Source of the DNA: Macrotis lagotis
Taxonomy: Eukaryota > Chordata > Mammalia > Peramelemorphia > Peramelidae
Reading direction: 5' to 3'
NCBI RefSeq assembly: GCF_037893015.1
Contig: NC_133660.1
Coordinates: forward strand, 160,760,937-160,824,936
Length of the DNA: 64,000 bases
Numbering within the stretch: position 1 is the stretch's first letter; each line of letters begins with the position of its first letter. Below are positions 11,518 to 21,699 of the stretch, one piece after another. A program made the position numbers and the translations under genes. The notes below the pieces were generated by a model. That model did not search any database, had not been told where the DNA came from, and worked only from the letters and a program-made list of their open reading frames with translations.

Positions 11518-12025
11518 AACTAAAAGTCCACAAAGCCATTGTGCTGACCTCATTGCTATGTGCCTATGAAATCTGGACATCTACCAGTTCCATGTCAGGA
11601 AACTGAATCACTTCCATTTAAATTGTCTTAGGAAGATTCTGATGATCACCTGTCAGGGGAAGATATCAGACATTGAGGACCTTTCTGGAGCTAAATTGCC
11701 AAGCATTCTAATATTACTACAGAGGGTGCAACTACGATGGGCTGGACGCATTGTTATGGAGAACTGACAGAGGGCAAGTGCTAACATGGAGATCAGAAGA
11801 AGCAATACTGAAACACTTGAAGGTCTCTTTGAAGAACTTTAGAACTGATTGTACAGCATGGGAGACACTGGCACAAGACCACCCAGCAAGCCTTATCCTC
11901 ATCAGTGAGGGGGATGCGCTCTATGAGGAAGGCAAAATTGAAGCAGCTCAAAGAAAACATGACATTTTAAAATTTATAGTAACCCCCCCCAAGGTATTCA
12001 CATGGACTATTTGTGAGCCCAACTT
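11518..12025 (+). repeat. RTE-like LINE ORF C-terminal fragment
   Basis: Broken coding remains of a non-LTR retrotransposon unlike the surrounding L1. The first frame gives VQLRWAGRIV. The next gives LKHLKVSLKNF, WETLAQDHPA, GDALYEEGKIEAAQRK and a last VFTWTICEPN. This order (RWAGHxVRM, then a WExLAQDRxxWR block, then a Cys/His-containing tail) is the C-terminal end of RTE-type ORFs as remembered. It carries at least one frameshift and several stops. Flanked on both sides by pieces of L1. Confidence 0.62.
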
Positions 12026-12029
12026 TTTT

Positions 12030-12170
12030 TTTTGCTATTAATGGGAGAGGGATGGGAAGGGAGGGTAGAAGGAAATTATGTGATTTATAAATAGGCATGT
12101 GGATGAATGTTCAAAAACTTTTATAACATGTAATTGGAAAAATAAAATATCAATAAAAAAGATAAAATCC
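12030..12170 (+). repeat. L1 3' tail, sense, displaced part
   Basis: GGGAGAGGGATGGGAAGG, then ATAACATGTAATTGGAAAAATAAAAT, the normal L1 end. It probably belongs with the copy ending at 11515. Confidence 0.7.
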
Positions 12171-12189
12171 TTTCTGAACTGTTCTAAAA

Positions 12190-12380
12190 AGAAAGATATA
12201 CAAAGTACTTTATAAATATTATTTCATTTGCTTTTCATAACAACCCTGGGAAGTAGGTATTAACCTCATTTTTACGTATGAGGAAACTGAGTCAAACAGA
12301 GATTAAGTAACTTTTCTAGGGTCACATAGCAAGCAAGTTCCTCAGGCCACTTTTAAACTCATCTTCTTGACTCTAAGGGA
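12190..12380 (-). repeat. MIR/CORE-SINE copy, antisense
   Basis: TATTATTTCATTTGCTTTTCATAACAACCCTGGGAAGTAGG and GAGGAAACTGAGTCAAACAG match the reverse MIR core. Confidence 0.8.
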
Positions 12381-12724
12381 AAACAACTGAAGAATGCATC
12401 ACACACAGAGAGTTAGTTATCTGCTCAAAAACAGATATAACAGCATTATTTACAGAGTGGAAAACAACCCAAAATTTCCTGCCATTGGTAAACAGTTTTA
12501 TAAATTATTACCAGTATCATGTAAAACTGTCATGACATTAGCAATAGTAAACATGAGGATTAACAAGAAATGGGGAAAGATGCTTGTGAAGATATGATAA
12601 ATGAAAAATAAAGAACCAAAAGGACAATAAACACAATAAATCTATTTAAAAGAGAAGCCATATACTCAAATATAGCAATGAGAGAAGCAAGAGAAGTGGA
12701 CGAAGAGTTAGCAATTAATAATTA
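12381..12724. other. Unassigned DNA
   Basis: AT-rich stretch between two MIR copies. The 67-codon open frame at 12394-12597 has no recognisable feature. Confidence 0.35.
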
Positions 12725-12965
12725 CTACCAATAATAATAATGGCTAGCATTTTAGGATTTGGAAAGCACTTTATAAATACTGTCTCATTTGATCCTCATA
12801 ACAACCCTGGGAAGTACAATTGTTTATTATCATCATTTTACAGGTAAGGAAACTGAGGCAGACAGAGGCAAAATGACTTGCCCAGGGTCACACAACAAAT
12901 AATTGACTAAGGTTATATTTGAATTCAGGTCTTCCTGACTCAGGTCCTTCACTATATTCTGTAAG
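12725..12965 (-). repeat. Near full-length MIR-type SINE, antisense
   Basis: AATAATAATGGCTAGCATTTTAG, CTCATAACAACCCTGGGAAG, GGAAACTGAGGCAGACAGAGG, CCCAGGGTCACACAACAAAT, GAATTCAGGTCTTCCTGACTC in the right order; one of the best-kept copies of this family here. Confidence 0.85.
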
Positions 12966-13329
12966 TCATCTAAGAACTTCCTAAAATGAATTTTAAAATG
13001 TAGGAATTCATTTCACAGGTAAATAATTGTAAAAATAGGTTTATTTGATCTTAAATCAACAATTAACCTGATTTTCTGGTAATGAGAAAAAAAAATCTAG
13101 AAATCTAGAACTATGAAAATATTTTGTGTGACTTGTGTCAGTTGTATCATTTTATAAAACATACATCTAGCACACCAGATTTAATTAGTTCAAATGTAGT
13201 TTTAGGGAATTCCCTTTATAGCAATCAAATTGAAGAGAAAGATTAATGCACATCTCAAATGCTAAAATGAATTTATGTTGGGTTTTTTTAATTTGAGAAG
13301 TTTTTGTTTCAAGAGATATGTGTGATGTA
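12966..13329. other. Unassigned DNA
   Basis: AT-rich, no recognised element. It may contain the diverged left end of the unnamed repeat that follows. Confidence 0.35.
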
Positions 13330-13860
13330 TAAAAGTTCAAGTGACAGTTTCTGGGTAATCAATCATTTTATTGATCATGCTAGCATATAATTAATAAAAA
13401 GGAGCCATTGACACTCTTAAATGCTAAAGAATCCTCATGGAACCTATTCAGTGCTTACATGCCTTTGGAAGACTGAATATTCCTGAAGGTAGTAATCAAC
13501 TCTAATTGATTAATAATTAATGAGAAGAATGAATATTATAATGACAGATGGAGCTATTCTAATGAGGGGCTGAAAGAAGAGACTTTAATCCTGTCATTTA
13601 CTTCCAAATCACTCCCAGCCTTGGGCAATCTAACAAAGAACTTATCTCCCCTCTTACCTGAATAGAACACAATAGGTTTTCCCCACTTAGTGCTGGCTGA
13701 ACTAGAGCGAGGAGAAAGTTAATCCAATCCTCTACAATATCTTTCTGAAGGTGACTTGGCTAGTAGAGAATAAGGTTTTAGAAAGGGAGAAGTCCTGTGT
13801 CTCCCCAATATTAACAATTAGTTATTTAATAATTATTTCTCACGATTTACTTAATATATA
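13330..13860 (+). repeat. Unnamed interspersed repeat, copy 1
   Basis: Shares an ordered series of blocks with a second locus (19258-19592 plus 20222-20385): TTTCTGGGTAAT, TCATTTACTTC, CCCAGCCTT.GGCAATCT, GAAAGTTAATCCAATC, and a TCTCCCCAA...TTATTTAATAATTATTTCTC end. About 530 bp, no coding content seen. It could be an LTR or a non-autonomous element; the class is undetermined. Confidence 0.6.
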
Positions 13861-13924
13861 ACAATAATAAAAGGTTTCTAAAGTATTTTCCAAAGATATC
13901 ATTTCATCCTTATAACTCTGTAAA

Positions 13925-14135
13925 TAGGTATTGTTGTTCAGTTGTTCAATTGTTTCCCACTTTGTGACCCTGTAGCCTACGCCACATCAAATGCTTTGTG
14001 GGGTTTTCTTGGCAAAGATGCTGGAGTGGTTTTCCATTTCCTTCTCTAGTGGATTAAGGCAAACAGAGGTAAAGTGACAAATAAGTGTCTGAGGCCAGGT
14101 TTTAACTCAAGTCTTTCTGATTCAGGGTCCACTAC
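13925..14135 (-). repeat. SINE-B copy, antisense
   Basis: GTTGTTCAGTTGTTCAATTG, GGGGTTTTCTTGGCAAAGATGCTGG, CATTTCCTTCTCTAGTGGATTAAGGCAAACAG, AAGTGTCTGAGGCCAGG. Lacks part of the core. Confidence 0.82.
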
Positions 14136-14610
14136 TGATGCAGGGAAAAGATATAGAGAATTATGAATGTAACAGAAACAAAATTTGTAATCTTAAAGGC
14201 TGTTAAACCTTGGTAAATTGGGTGGAGGTTCCCTATTCTTGAGATGTAAATTGACTACCATTGTTTCATTGTGTAATGTGGGGCTTGTGTCCTGACCTCC
14301 TTGGGCTTCAACCCTCTACCTGGTTCTGGGTCTAGTGAAGGGGAAGGGAATCCACCTTTTGCCCTCTGGATAAGGAAGGACAAGACTATAAAAATCTGGG
14401 TGAGACCTTTGCTTAGGGCCTGAGTTGCCTCTGACTTCCTGGCCCAGTCAACTCTGCTTGACTGCTCTTTTGTCTCTGTTTCTCTTTACCTACCATTTTC
14501 TTATGTGTTGTAACTTCTTTTAATAAATTTTTATTTTCTTTCCACCCTCACTTTCTCAGGTCTGAATAATGATTCCTCACAGGCAGAACCAAACTCAAGT
14601 AGCCAGCGGC
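14136..14610 (+). mobile_element. Probable solo LTR of an endogenous retrovirus
   Basis: A GC-richer block with LTR layout: it starts TGATGCAGGG, has a TATA-like CTATAAAAATC near 14384, a transcript-start-like region after it, AATAAA near 14521, and a T/C-rich end running to ...CTCACA or ...GGCTACA. No second LTR or clear gag/pol was found nearby, so a solo LTR (perhaps with a scrap of internal sequence to about 14700) is most likely. Family not recognised; moderately old. Confidence 0.55.
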
Positions 14611-14756
14611 TACATAATGGCAAGCCAGGTAGGAGGAAATCTCAACCTAGACTTGGAAAACTGGACTGAGCTCTATAGATGAGAAGCACACTCCCTTTTT
14701 TAGATCCTCAATTTTTATAAAAGTAGGAAAATTATTGTTCCTCTAGCTCTCCTTCT

Positions 14757-14770
14757 GTGTGTGTGTGTGT
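14757..14770 (+). repeat. Short (TG)n
   Basis: Seven TG units. Confidence 0.8.
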
Positions 14771-14879
14771 TTTCGCAGTAGCCCTTATGGCCTGCCCTGA
14801 GCTTTGCTCAGGATGATCTGTGATGGCAGCCCTGAGGTATTTTGACGTGCCCCACCCCCATCCATTCACCTATTTAACT

Positions 14880-15045
14880 GCCTCCAAGGTAGGTACCAAT
14901 GCCATCATATTTTCCATTTTACAGTTAAGGAAATTTATCAGTTCAGAGAAAATGAAGGGACTTGTCCATAGCCACATGACTATGTCAGTCATTAGATTTG
15001 AACCCCAGCCTCTCATGATTCCAAGTCTAAAACTCTTGCCATGAT
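14880..15045 (-). repeat. MIR copy, antisense
   Basis: CAAGGTAGGTACCAATGCC, CATTTTACAGTTAAGGAAATT, GGGACTTGTCCATAGCCACATGACTA and GATTTGAACCCCAGCCTCTC follow the reverse MIR order. Confidence 0.78.
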
Positions 15046-15324
15046 AGCATTTACCAAAAATTTGTAATAACAAGCCATATAATTATAAAATCCTATTAGC
15101 TCTTCTCTTCTTCAATTTCTCTTTTCTTTGAGCCTAGATACTCAAAAAGGGCATAGTAACTAAGAAATCTGATGCACACAGATCAAATGTTGCATTCAAC
15201 TTTATATTAACTCTTCTATAAACTATCATTTTTAAATGGTTTGAAAATCCAAAAAGATCTCCCTTTCCTTCCTTATTTTGAAAACAAGCATGTTTAGAAC
15301 AGAAATACAATCTTTTTTAAAAAA

Positions 15325-15500
15325 TAAAGTTATTATTTATTTTTCCAATTACATGTAAAGATAGTTTTCAACAATCATTTTTGTAAGGTTTTGAAAAGTT
15401 CCATATTTTTCTCCCTTTCTCATTTCCCCTATACAGAGAATAATGTAATTTAGGTTATACATGTATAACTATGTTAACTATATTTCCATATTAATCATAA
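15325..15500 (-). repeat. L1 3' end fragment, antisense
   Basis: TTTTTCCAATTACATGTAAAGATAGTTTTCAACAATCA followed by the CT-rich stretch and AATTTAGGTTATACATGTATAAC. Confidence 0.85.
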
Positions 15501-15559
15501 CCAGATATACTGTTATTGATGAGTTCCTCAGTTTATAGGAAACATCCAAAATGAAAGTT

Positions 15560-16310
15560 CTATCTGAATTTCTCACATATTCACCGTACTGTTGCAGAGG
15601 GTCTCAAGCTGGGCATCTTCACAGTTGGAACATGAGTTTACTTGAGGTTCTTGCCTGAATTAAACATACAATAAATACCCAGGCAGCATTCTGACATCAT
15701 CTGAGGTTGGAGTAGGCCTTCTAAGGGCCGAGTGCCAGCAAGCCATCTGCTGACCAGAGACAGGACTCCAGCCAGCCAGTATCTGTACAAACAAAGGTGG
15801 AAGAGTTGGTGGTCAGAGAAGGGGGGAAAAGAAGGGGAGTGGAAAGGGAAGAGAGGATGGAAAGAGAAGGGAGAGAAAGGGAGAGAGAGCGAAAGGGAAG
15901 ACTGCTGAAGGAAGCAACACTTGGAAACAAACTGTTACTGTTGCCAGTCAAAGACAAATGGAACTAATTAGACCCTGGGCGGGCCAGCCAATGAGGTGAG
16001 CTTCAAATAAAAACAACATGGTATCCAATGGAAGGAGAACAAGCTAAGGACAGGCAAATTCCCTGCCCCCCCCCCCCCTGGTCTGTAGACATCTGTGGAG
16101 GGTGGACAGCCTTATCCCATTAAGCTGCCACCCCTCCCTTTTGGTTCTGGGAGGCCTGGGACCTGCAAGAGCCTCTGAAACAAAATTCTAATAAATAGGT
16201 CACATGGGAAGAGTTCCGGGACGTAGAGCAAAATAGGCTCACCCAAGGTCAAAAAGCCACAAGTGCTTTCAAAGCTAACTTTGTATTTATTGACATTCAC
16301 CTACTGAAAA
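15560..16310. other. Unassigned GC-richer block with polypurine tract
   Basis: Differs from its AT-rich surroundings and has no SINE or L1. Holds a 95-base G/A tract (about 15810-15905), two CCAAT motifs (15989 and 16025 regions), a poly(C) run (16067-16078) and AATAAA-like sites on the plus strand. Composition would suit a retroviral LTR or internal scrap, but I found no ends or partner, so it stays unnamed. Confidence 0.35.
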
Positions 16311-16734
16311 TAGGAGTAGAAGTGGGCTATTTTATATAACCTTTTCACTCCTCTCCTAACCAGCTTCCCCACACACCAGGATTCTAATTTAGATATTTAC
16401 AAACTACTCATAGAAGTCATTTGGGGCCAGATTTACAAAGACATAAAATCAGTTCTTTCAAAAGGACAAAAGAAACCTCAAACTCTTTCAGATCTTTGTA
16501 TAATTCAAGATTTCTACATTAAGTTTTCTCTTAGATTTGACCTAAAAGTTCATTACACTCTCTGTCTGTTGGGAAGTTGGATATGGAAGTGGGATACATG
16601 AAAGGCTGAACAGAATACAGCAGCTGAGTCTATGTTAATAATGATGATGATAATAATAATAACAATCTGTGAATTCTTTAAAAAAATTTTGATTTCCTTT
16701 ATAATCCTATTCTGCCTAATGAATTTTTTAAAGC
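16311..16734. other. Unassigned DNA
   Basis: AT-rich; contains a short imperfect (ATA/ATG)n near 16636-16665. Nothing else recognised. Confidence 0.35.
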
Positions 16735-17362
16735 AGTTTTTTTTTTGGAGGCAATTGGGGTGAAGTGACTTGCCCAGCATTACAGAACTTAGTATCTCAG
16801 GCTAAATTTTAATTTAGATTCTCCTGACTTTAGGGCTGGTGCTCTTTCTCCTGCCCTCCCTTATGTATATATGTATGTATGTATGTTTATTTATTTATTT
16901 TCCAATTACATGCAAAGATAGTTTTCAACATTCATCCTTTTGCAAGCTTTTGAGTTCCATGTTTTTCCAACCCCCTCCCTTCCTACTCCCCTCCCCAGGC
17001 AGAAAACAATCTGATATAGGTTATATATGTAAAATCAAATTTAACATATTTCTATATTAATCAAGATGTGAAAGTAGAACTAGAACTAAGGGGCAAAAAA
17101 TGAGAAAGAAGGAAAAACATAAAAGAAACTTTTAAAAGGTAAACATATTTTATTTTGTTCTGCATTCAGAATCCATAGTTTTTTCCCTCTGGATGTGGAC
17201 GGAATTTTCATATAATGGGTCTCTCCAGATTGTCCTTGATCACCAAACAGCTGAGAGAAACTACATCCATTATAGTTGATCTCACAATGTTGCTGTTCTC
17301 CTGGTTCTATTCACTTCACTCAGGCTGGTTCTCTTTACACTGTGCCAACTAGCTGCACCTTA
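16735..17362 (-). repeat. SINE-A, antisense, split by an L1
   Basis: Left part 16735-16857 ends in GGGCTGGTGCTCTTT. Right part resumes at about 17322 with GGCTGGTTCTCTTTACAC and ends CCAACTAGCTGCACC. The repeated GGCTGGTKCTCTTT is the L1 target duplication. Confidence 0.85.
16858..17321 (-). repeat. L1 3' end inserted in a SINE, antisense
   Basis: Antisense L1 tail (TTTCCAATTACATGCAAAGATAG, TTTTCAACATTCATCC) through TGTGGACGGAATTTTCATATAATGG to CTGTTCTCCTGGTTCTATTCAC. The SINE was there first. Confidence 0.88.
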
Positions 17363-17604
17363 TTTAGTGTATTTTAAAAACAGTATTCTGGGAAGTGGTC
17401 CACAATCTTTTGGGGGTAAAAAAAAACCCTGTAAAGGAACATTGAAACCAAGAGCCATCTCTGTGTTTCCATGAGACTGTAGTAGATACTACTAATACAA
17501 ATTTCAAAAATACACTTGAAGGATTCAGTTGGTTCCTAGTTCTGACTTGCACATGCACTGAAAGATTAGTGCTTCTTGCAAAGAGTTCTGTTTCCAATTC
17601 AATT

Positions 17605-17758
17605 ATCTTTTTTGGGGTTTTTTTTGTTTGGTTTTTTGCAAGGCAATGGGGTTAAAGCACTACAACTAATAAATATTGAATATCTGAGGCTAAATTTGAA
17701 CTCAGGTCCTCCTGATTCCAGGATGGGTGCTCTAGCCACTGTGCCACCTAGCTGCCTC
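17605..17758 (-). repeat. SINE-A copy, antisense
   Basis: TTGCAAGGCAATGGGGTTAAAG to CTAGCTGCCTC. Flanks CCAATTCAATTATC and CCAATTCATTATCA are a near-identical target duplication. Confidence 0.9.
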
Positions 17759-17774
17759 TCCAATTCATTATCAT

Positions 17775-18765
17775 GTGATCTGAATTGTGATGTTACTGGT
17801 GGCCTGGCATCAGGTTTGGTAAGAAGAGCGATTATCCCTCAATACCACTCGGGGTTAAGGCTGCATCTGAGTCACTGGAACATCTGGGTACGGTTTTCAA
17901 GTTGATCTATGGCACAATTACATGATGATATTTTTTAAGTGAGGTTATTTTGCAGGCAAAATGATTAAATGACAAACAGCACAAAAAGCACAATTCTTTC
18001 TATTAAGATGGCAAGGCCCTATTAGCAGTTACACATTAGGGGAGTTACCTTCCAAGGACACTGGGCCTGAGGAAGACAAAAGTTTCAAGATAAAAAGGAC
18101 AGAAAGAAAAGTTGCCTCCCTCAAACTAATTACTTCATTCAATTTTCTGTGCCCAGAAGAAATTCAGTTGAAAACAAGTCTTTACAACAGACCCCCAAAA
18201 GTTCTAGCTCTACAAAGCTGCAACCACTATCATTAGGAAGGTGCTAAAGGAATAATAAAAACAATAATAATCCTCTAAAATAGATGAAATGCACATAAAC
18301 AACAGAATATCCAATAAGGACTAGAAAATATAGTTCCTATTCTTAAAAGATTGCATATTCTGTTCATACATTCAATTTCCACTCTCATGGGAGTGTTAGC
18401 AATTGGGCTAAGTTCTGTCCTGTGCAACATTCCAAGAAACTTCCAATTCAAGAGAACAACTACTGGTAGCCTTGGATGTGAGAAGTCCCCAACTGAAAGG
18501 CAAGTTATGCTCCAAAATTTCATTTGTAAATTAGAACAATTCTTCCTACAAAAATCATGATCTAAATGATTTAAACAGTGATGACTGAGGCTAGTATAGA
18601 AAAGCCTGTTTAATCCACAATGTAACTGAAAAAGATGCATTCCCAATGAAAAAAAGTAGGAAAAAACTATTCAAATATTTCCACTACTAAGATCCTAGTA
18701 CTAGTAGGCTCTAAAATTCATTTAGTCTAAAACAGTAAATGATCAAAACAAGAGGAATGTTCAGT
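17775..18765. other. Unassigned DNA, about 1 kb
   Basis: No SINE, L1 or exon recognised. A 123-codon minus-strand frame (18275-18646) lies here, but it is cysteine- and histidine-rich without any spaced motif and has no splice or promoter context. Confidence 0.4.
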
Positions 18766-18769
18766 ATGG

Positions 18770-19008
18770 TCTGAGGTATACTATATATTTTGGAAAAATG
18801 GATTTCAAAGAATTCCTATCATATCTTCCTTAACAAAGATACTAGAGTGATTTGCCATTTCTTTCTCTAGTTCATTTTAAGATGAGGAAACTGAGACAAA
18901 GAGGGCAAAGTGACATGTTCAGGGGCACACAGTTAATAAGTAAAAGATAAAATTCAAATTCAAGTCTTCCTAACTCCAGACTCAGCATTCTGTGCCACTT
19001 AATTGTCT
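18770..19008 (-). repeat. SINE-B copy, antisense
   Basis: CCTTAACAAAGATACTAGAGTGATTTGCC, TCATTTTAAGATGAGGAAACTGAGAC and CAAGTCTTCCTAACTCCAG in SINE-B reverse order. Confidence 0.82.
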
Positions 19009-19257
19009 AACAACTGTTTTACCAAGGCCTAAAATTCCACAGGGAAAGTTGACTCAAAAGGAACAGAATCAGGGATGTGCTAGAGCTAGCTCCTGAACCC
19101 ATTGTTAAATTTTTCATTTACCAACATACATACTTTGGAAATAGAAAAGCTACAGATCAGGGCTTGATTTATTATTTTTGCCGATTGTCTAGACTTAAAA
19201 AAGTGATAGAGAAAATGTTCATAATATGGTTTAAACCTAAAAGTGGGTCATGGGTAC

Positions 19258-19592
19258 TGCAGCAATTAAAAAGTTTCCCTTTCTGGGTAATAATAATTTC
19301 ATTAATAATGCCAGCATTATTATTTTTTTAGTAAAAGACCAAAGACACTCATGGTGGCAGGCTCAAATTTATATGCCCATTGGAAGAAGAATGGTGTTCT
19401 TGAGGGTGGCAATCAACTTGAATGGGCTAACAATAAATAAGAGATGAATATAACAATGAGGATTTCAACCTGAACTTTGATTATATCATTTACTTCTTAA
19501 GTTACCCCCAGCCTTGGCAATCTATTCAAAGAAATTACTCCCCACCCAGGTGTGAGCAGAACAAAATGGAGTGGTCAGTCTACAGAAAAGAA
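19258..19592 (+). repeat. Unnamed interspersed repeat, copy 2, left part
   Basis: Blocks TTTCTGGGTAATAATAATTTC, ATCATTTACTTC, CCCAGCCTTGGCAATCTATTCAAAGAA match copy 1 (13330-13860). A SINE-A and an L1 then interrupt it. The right part follows at 20222-20385. Confidence 0.6.
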
Positions 19593-19596
19593 AGTT

Positions 19597-19775
19597 CCAA
19601 AAGCAGCTAGGTGGTGCAGTGGATAGAGGCCAGGCCCTGAAGTCAGGAGGACCTGAGTTCAAATTCGACCCCAGACACTTACTAATTACCTAGCTGTGAG
19701 ACCTTGAGTAAGTCACCTTGAGCAAGTCACTAACTCCATTGCCTGGCAAAAAGTCAAAATTAAAAAAAAATTAAA
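19597..19775 (+). repeat. SINE-A copy, sense
   Basis: AGCAGCTAGGTGGTGCAGTGGATAG to an A-rich tail. Flanks AGAAAGTTCC and AAGAAAGTCC are the target duplication. Contains a small internal repeat of AGCAAGTCAC. Confidence 0.9.
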
Positions 19776-19799
19776 TTATAAAAAGAAAGTCCAGAAGTC

Positions 19800-20215
19800 T
19801 CACATGAATATCAGTTGACTGAAGTGAGCAGAATTAGGAGAATATTGTACATAATATGTTATATACTGATGAACTGTAATAATCTTGGCTCTTTTCAGCA
19901 ATAAAGTGATGAAAGACAATTCTAAAAGACATGCGAAAGAATGCCATCCATATCTAGAAAAAGAACTATGGAGTCTGAATGCAGGACAAAACTTACTATT
20001 TTCACTTTTTAAGATTTGTTTCTGTTGTTTTTTTCTTTCTTGTAGTTTTGCCTTTTGTTTGGAATCTTCTTTTATAATATAACTAATATGGAAATTTTTA
20101 ATATGATTAATATCAGATTGTTGTCATGAGCAGGGGGAGAAAAATTTGGAACTCAAAATTTTATAAAAATGAAATTTGAAATTTTTACATATAGTTAAGG
20201 AAAAAATACTATTAA
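19800..20215 (+). repeat. L1 3' end, sense
   Basis: TGACTGAAGTGAGCAGAATTAGGAG, AGAAAAAGAACTATGGAGTCTGAATGC and a diverged tail near 20190. 5'-truncated. Confidence 0.83.
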
Positions 20216-20221
20216 AAGTGG

Positions 20222-20385
20222 GGGGTAGGGAAAGTTAGTCCAATCTCATTATCAATAGAGACTGAACTTTTAAAAAGTTCAAGAGACTGAATTTTTAAAT
20301 TCAGAACTTTAGAAAAAGGGGAAAACTCTGGATCTCCCCAAATCATTAGTTATTAATAATCATTTCTCTCAGTACATTTCTTTTC
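20222..20385 (+). repeat. Unnamed interspersed repeat, copy 2, right part
   Basis: GGGAAAGTTAGTCCAATCTC and GATCTCCCCAAATCATTAGTTATTAATAATCATTTCTC match the right end of copy 1. Confidence 0.58.
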
Positions 20386-20714
20386 ATGTTGAAAACCAGT
20401 TGTTAAACATCTACCAAAATATTCCTAAATGGGTCCCCCGGAGCTATGATGTTCTTAAACATGACATTCTGAAGATACAAATTCGCTGAGGACAATGAAG
20501 AAGAAAAAGACAGACAATCTGATAAAGATATTATGCATAGAAGAGAATTCATGAATTGTTTTTAGATTGTTTTTAGGTCATGTTCATACGATAGAATTAA
20601 GGGTAAGAAACTTCCAGTGGGGAGTAAGAAGGAGAGAAGGGGGACAGGGGGAAGGGGGGGATGTGAGTGATGGAGGAGAGGATGGACCATGGAGGGAGAG
20701 TGGTCAGATATAAC
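20386..20714. other. Unassigned DNA with G/A-rich tract
   Basis: 20620-20665 is almost pure G/A. Nothing else recognised. Confidence 0.35.
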
Positions 20715-20878
20715 ACATTTTCTTTTTTACTTCTAGCAAGGGGCTGGGAGTGGATGGCCTGTCTGGGACTACAGGGCTGGTGGATGCTGGGCCTAAGGGG
20801 TGGTAGTGGTCTTGGAGCCTCTCAGCCCCAGAGCCGGGGATCTGTCTGCTGCACCACTCAGCTACCCTACAGCAGAGT
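20715..20878 (-). repeat. GC-rich SINE-A variant 1, antisense
   Basis: Keeps the SINE-A layout (CTAGCAAGGGGCTGGGAGTGG to GCTGCACCACTCAGCTACCC), but many A/T positions of the usual copy are G/C. The most diverged of three such copies in a row. Confidence 0.65.
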
Positions 20879-21060
20879 CAGAGTGAAAGGAGAGAGAAAA
20901 TATAGTACATGGTAGTGGAGAAATGCAAAAGGAGGGATTTGCGATCAGCAATGGCAATGGTGGAAAAATATGGAAATAACTTTTGTGATGGACTTATCAT
21001 AAAGAATGTGATCCACCCATGACAGAGCTGGTGGTGTTGGAACACAGACTGAAGCACATT

Positions 21061-21222
21061 TTTTATTATTACTATTTTTTTTGGGGGGGTGCAGGGCAAA
21101 TGGGGCTGGGTGGCCTGCCTGGGGCTGCATAGTGGGGTGATTGTTGGGTGTCTGAGGCCGGATTTGGACTCGGTTGCTCCTGGTTCAAGGGCCTGTGCTC
21201 TGTCTGCCACCCAGCTGCCCCT
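21061..21222 (-). repeat. GC-rich SINE-A variant 2, antisense
   Basis: GCAGGGCAAATGGGGCTGGGTGGCCTGCC, GTGATTGTTGGGTGTCTGAGGCCGGATTTGG and CACCCAGCTGCCCC. It has TGATTGTTGGG where ordinary copies have TAATTATTAAG. Confidence 0.88.
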
Positions 21223-21254
21223 ACTATTATTATTATAATTATTACTATTTTATT

Positions 21255-21415
21255 TTATTTTGGGTCTTTTTTTCTTTTTTTGGTTTTTGCAGGGCAATGG
21301 GGTTGGGGTGGCTTGCATGGGGTCACACAGCTGGGTGATTGTTGGGTGTATGGATTCAGATTTGGGCTTGGGTGCTCCTAGCTCCAGGGCTGGTGCTCCA
21401 CCTGGCCATACCTAC
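21255..21415 (-). repeat. GC-rich SINE-A variant 3, antisense
   Basis: GGTTTTTGCAGGGCAATGGGG, CACAGCTGGGTGATTGTTGGGTG and CTCCAGGGCTGGTGCTCCACC. Shares the TGATTGTTGGG signature with variant 2. ATT/ATTT simple repeats lie between the copies. Confidence 0.85.
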
Positions 21416-21699
21416 AATTATTACTATTATTTTTTTATTATTTTAGTTTTAATTTTAATTTTTTCTCTCCCCTTTACTTTGTTGTTTATGCAGGTCTATA
21501 TTTTTTTGGGGGAAGGGGGTATTATGTTTACCCTTAAACAAGAATATTTTATTAATGTATAAAAAAACATTACTTGTACAAAATAAGAATAAATAAATAT
21601 ATTTTTAAAAAAAGAAACTTCCAGTGGGATGGTCCTGTAAGGATTGTGTCAGGGTTCATGAAGCTCATGAACTCTAAGGACAGAAAATAGGAAAGAGGG

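Noticed and set aside
18275-18646. 123-codon minus-strand open frame, Cys/His-rich
   Set aside because: Cysteines and histidines are not in zinc-finger spacing; no start context, splice sites or partner exons.
21148-21562. Open frames of 77-110 codons rich in G and F
   Set aside because: They cross three GC-rich SINE copies and ATT-rich spacers.
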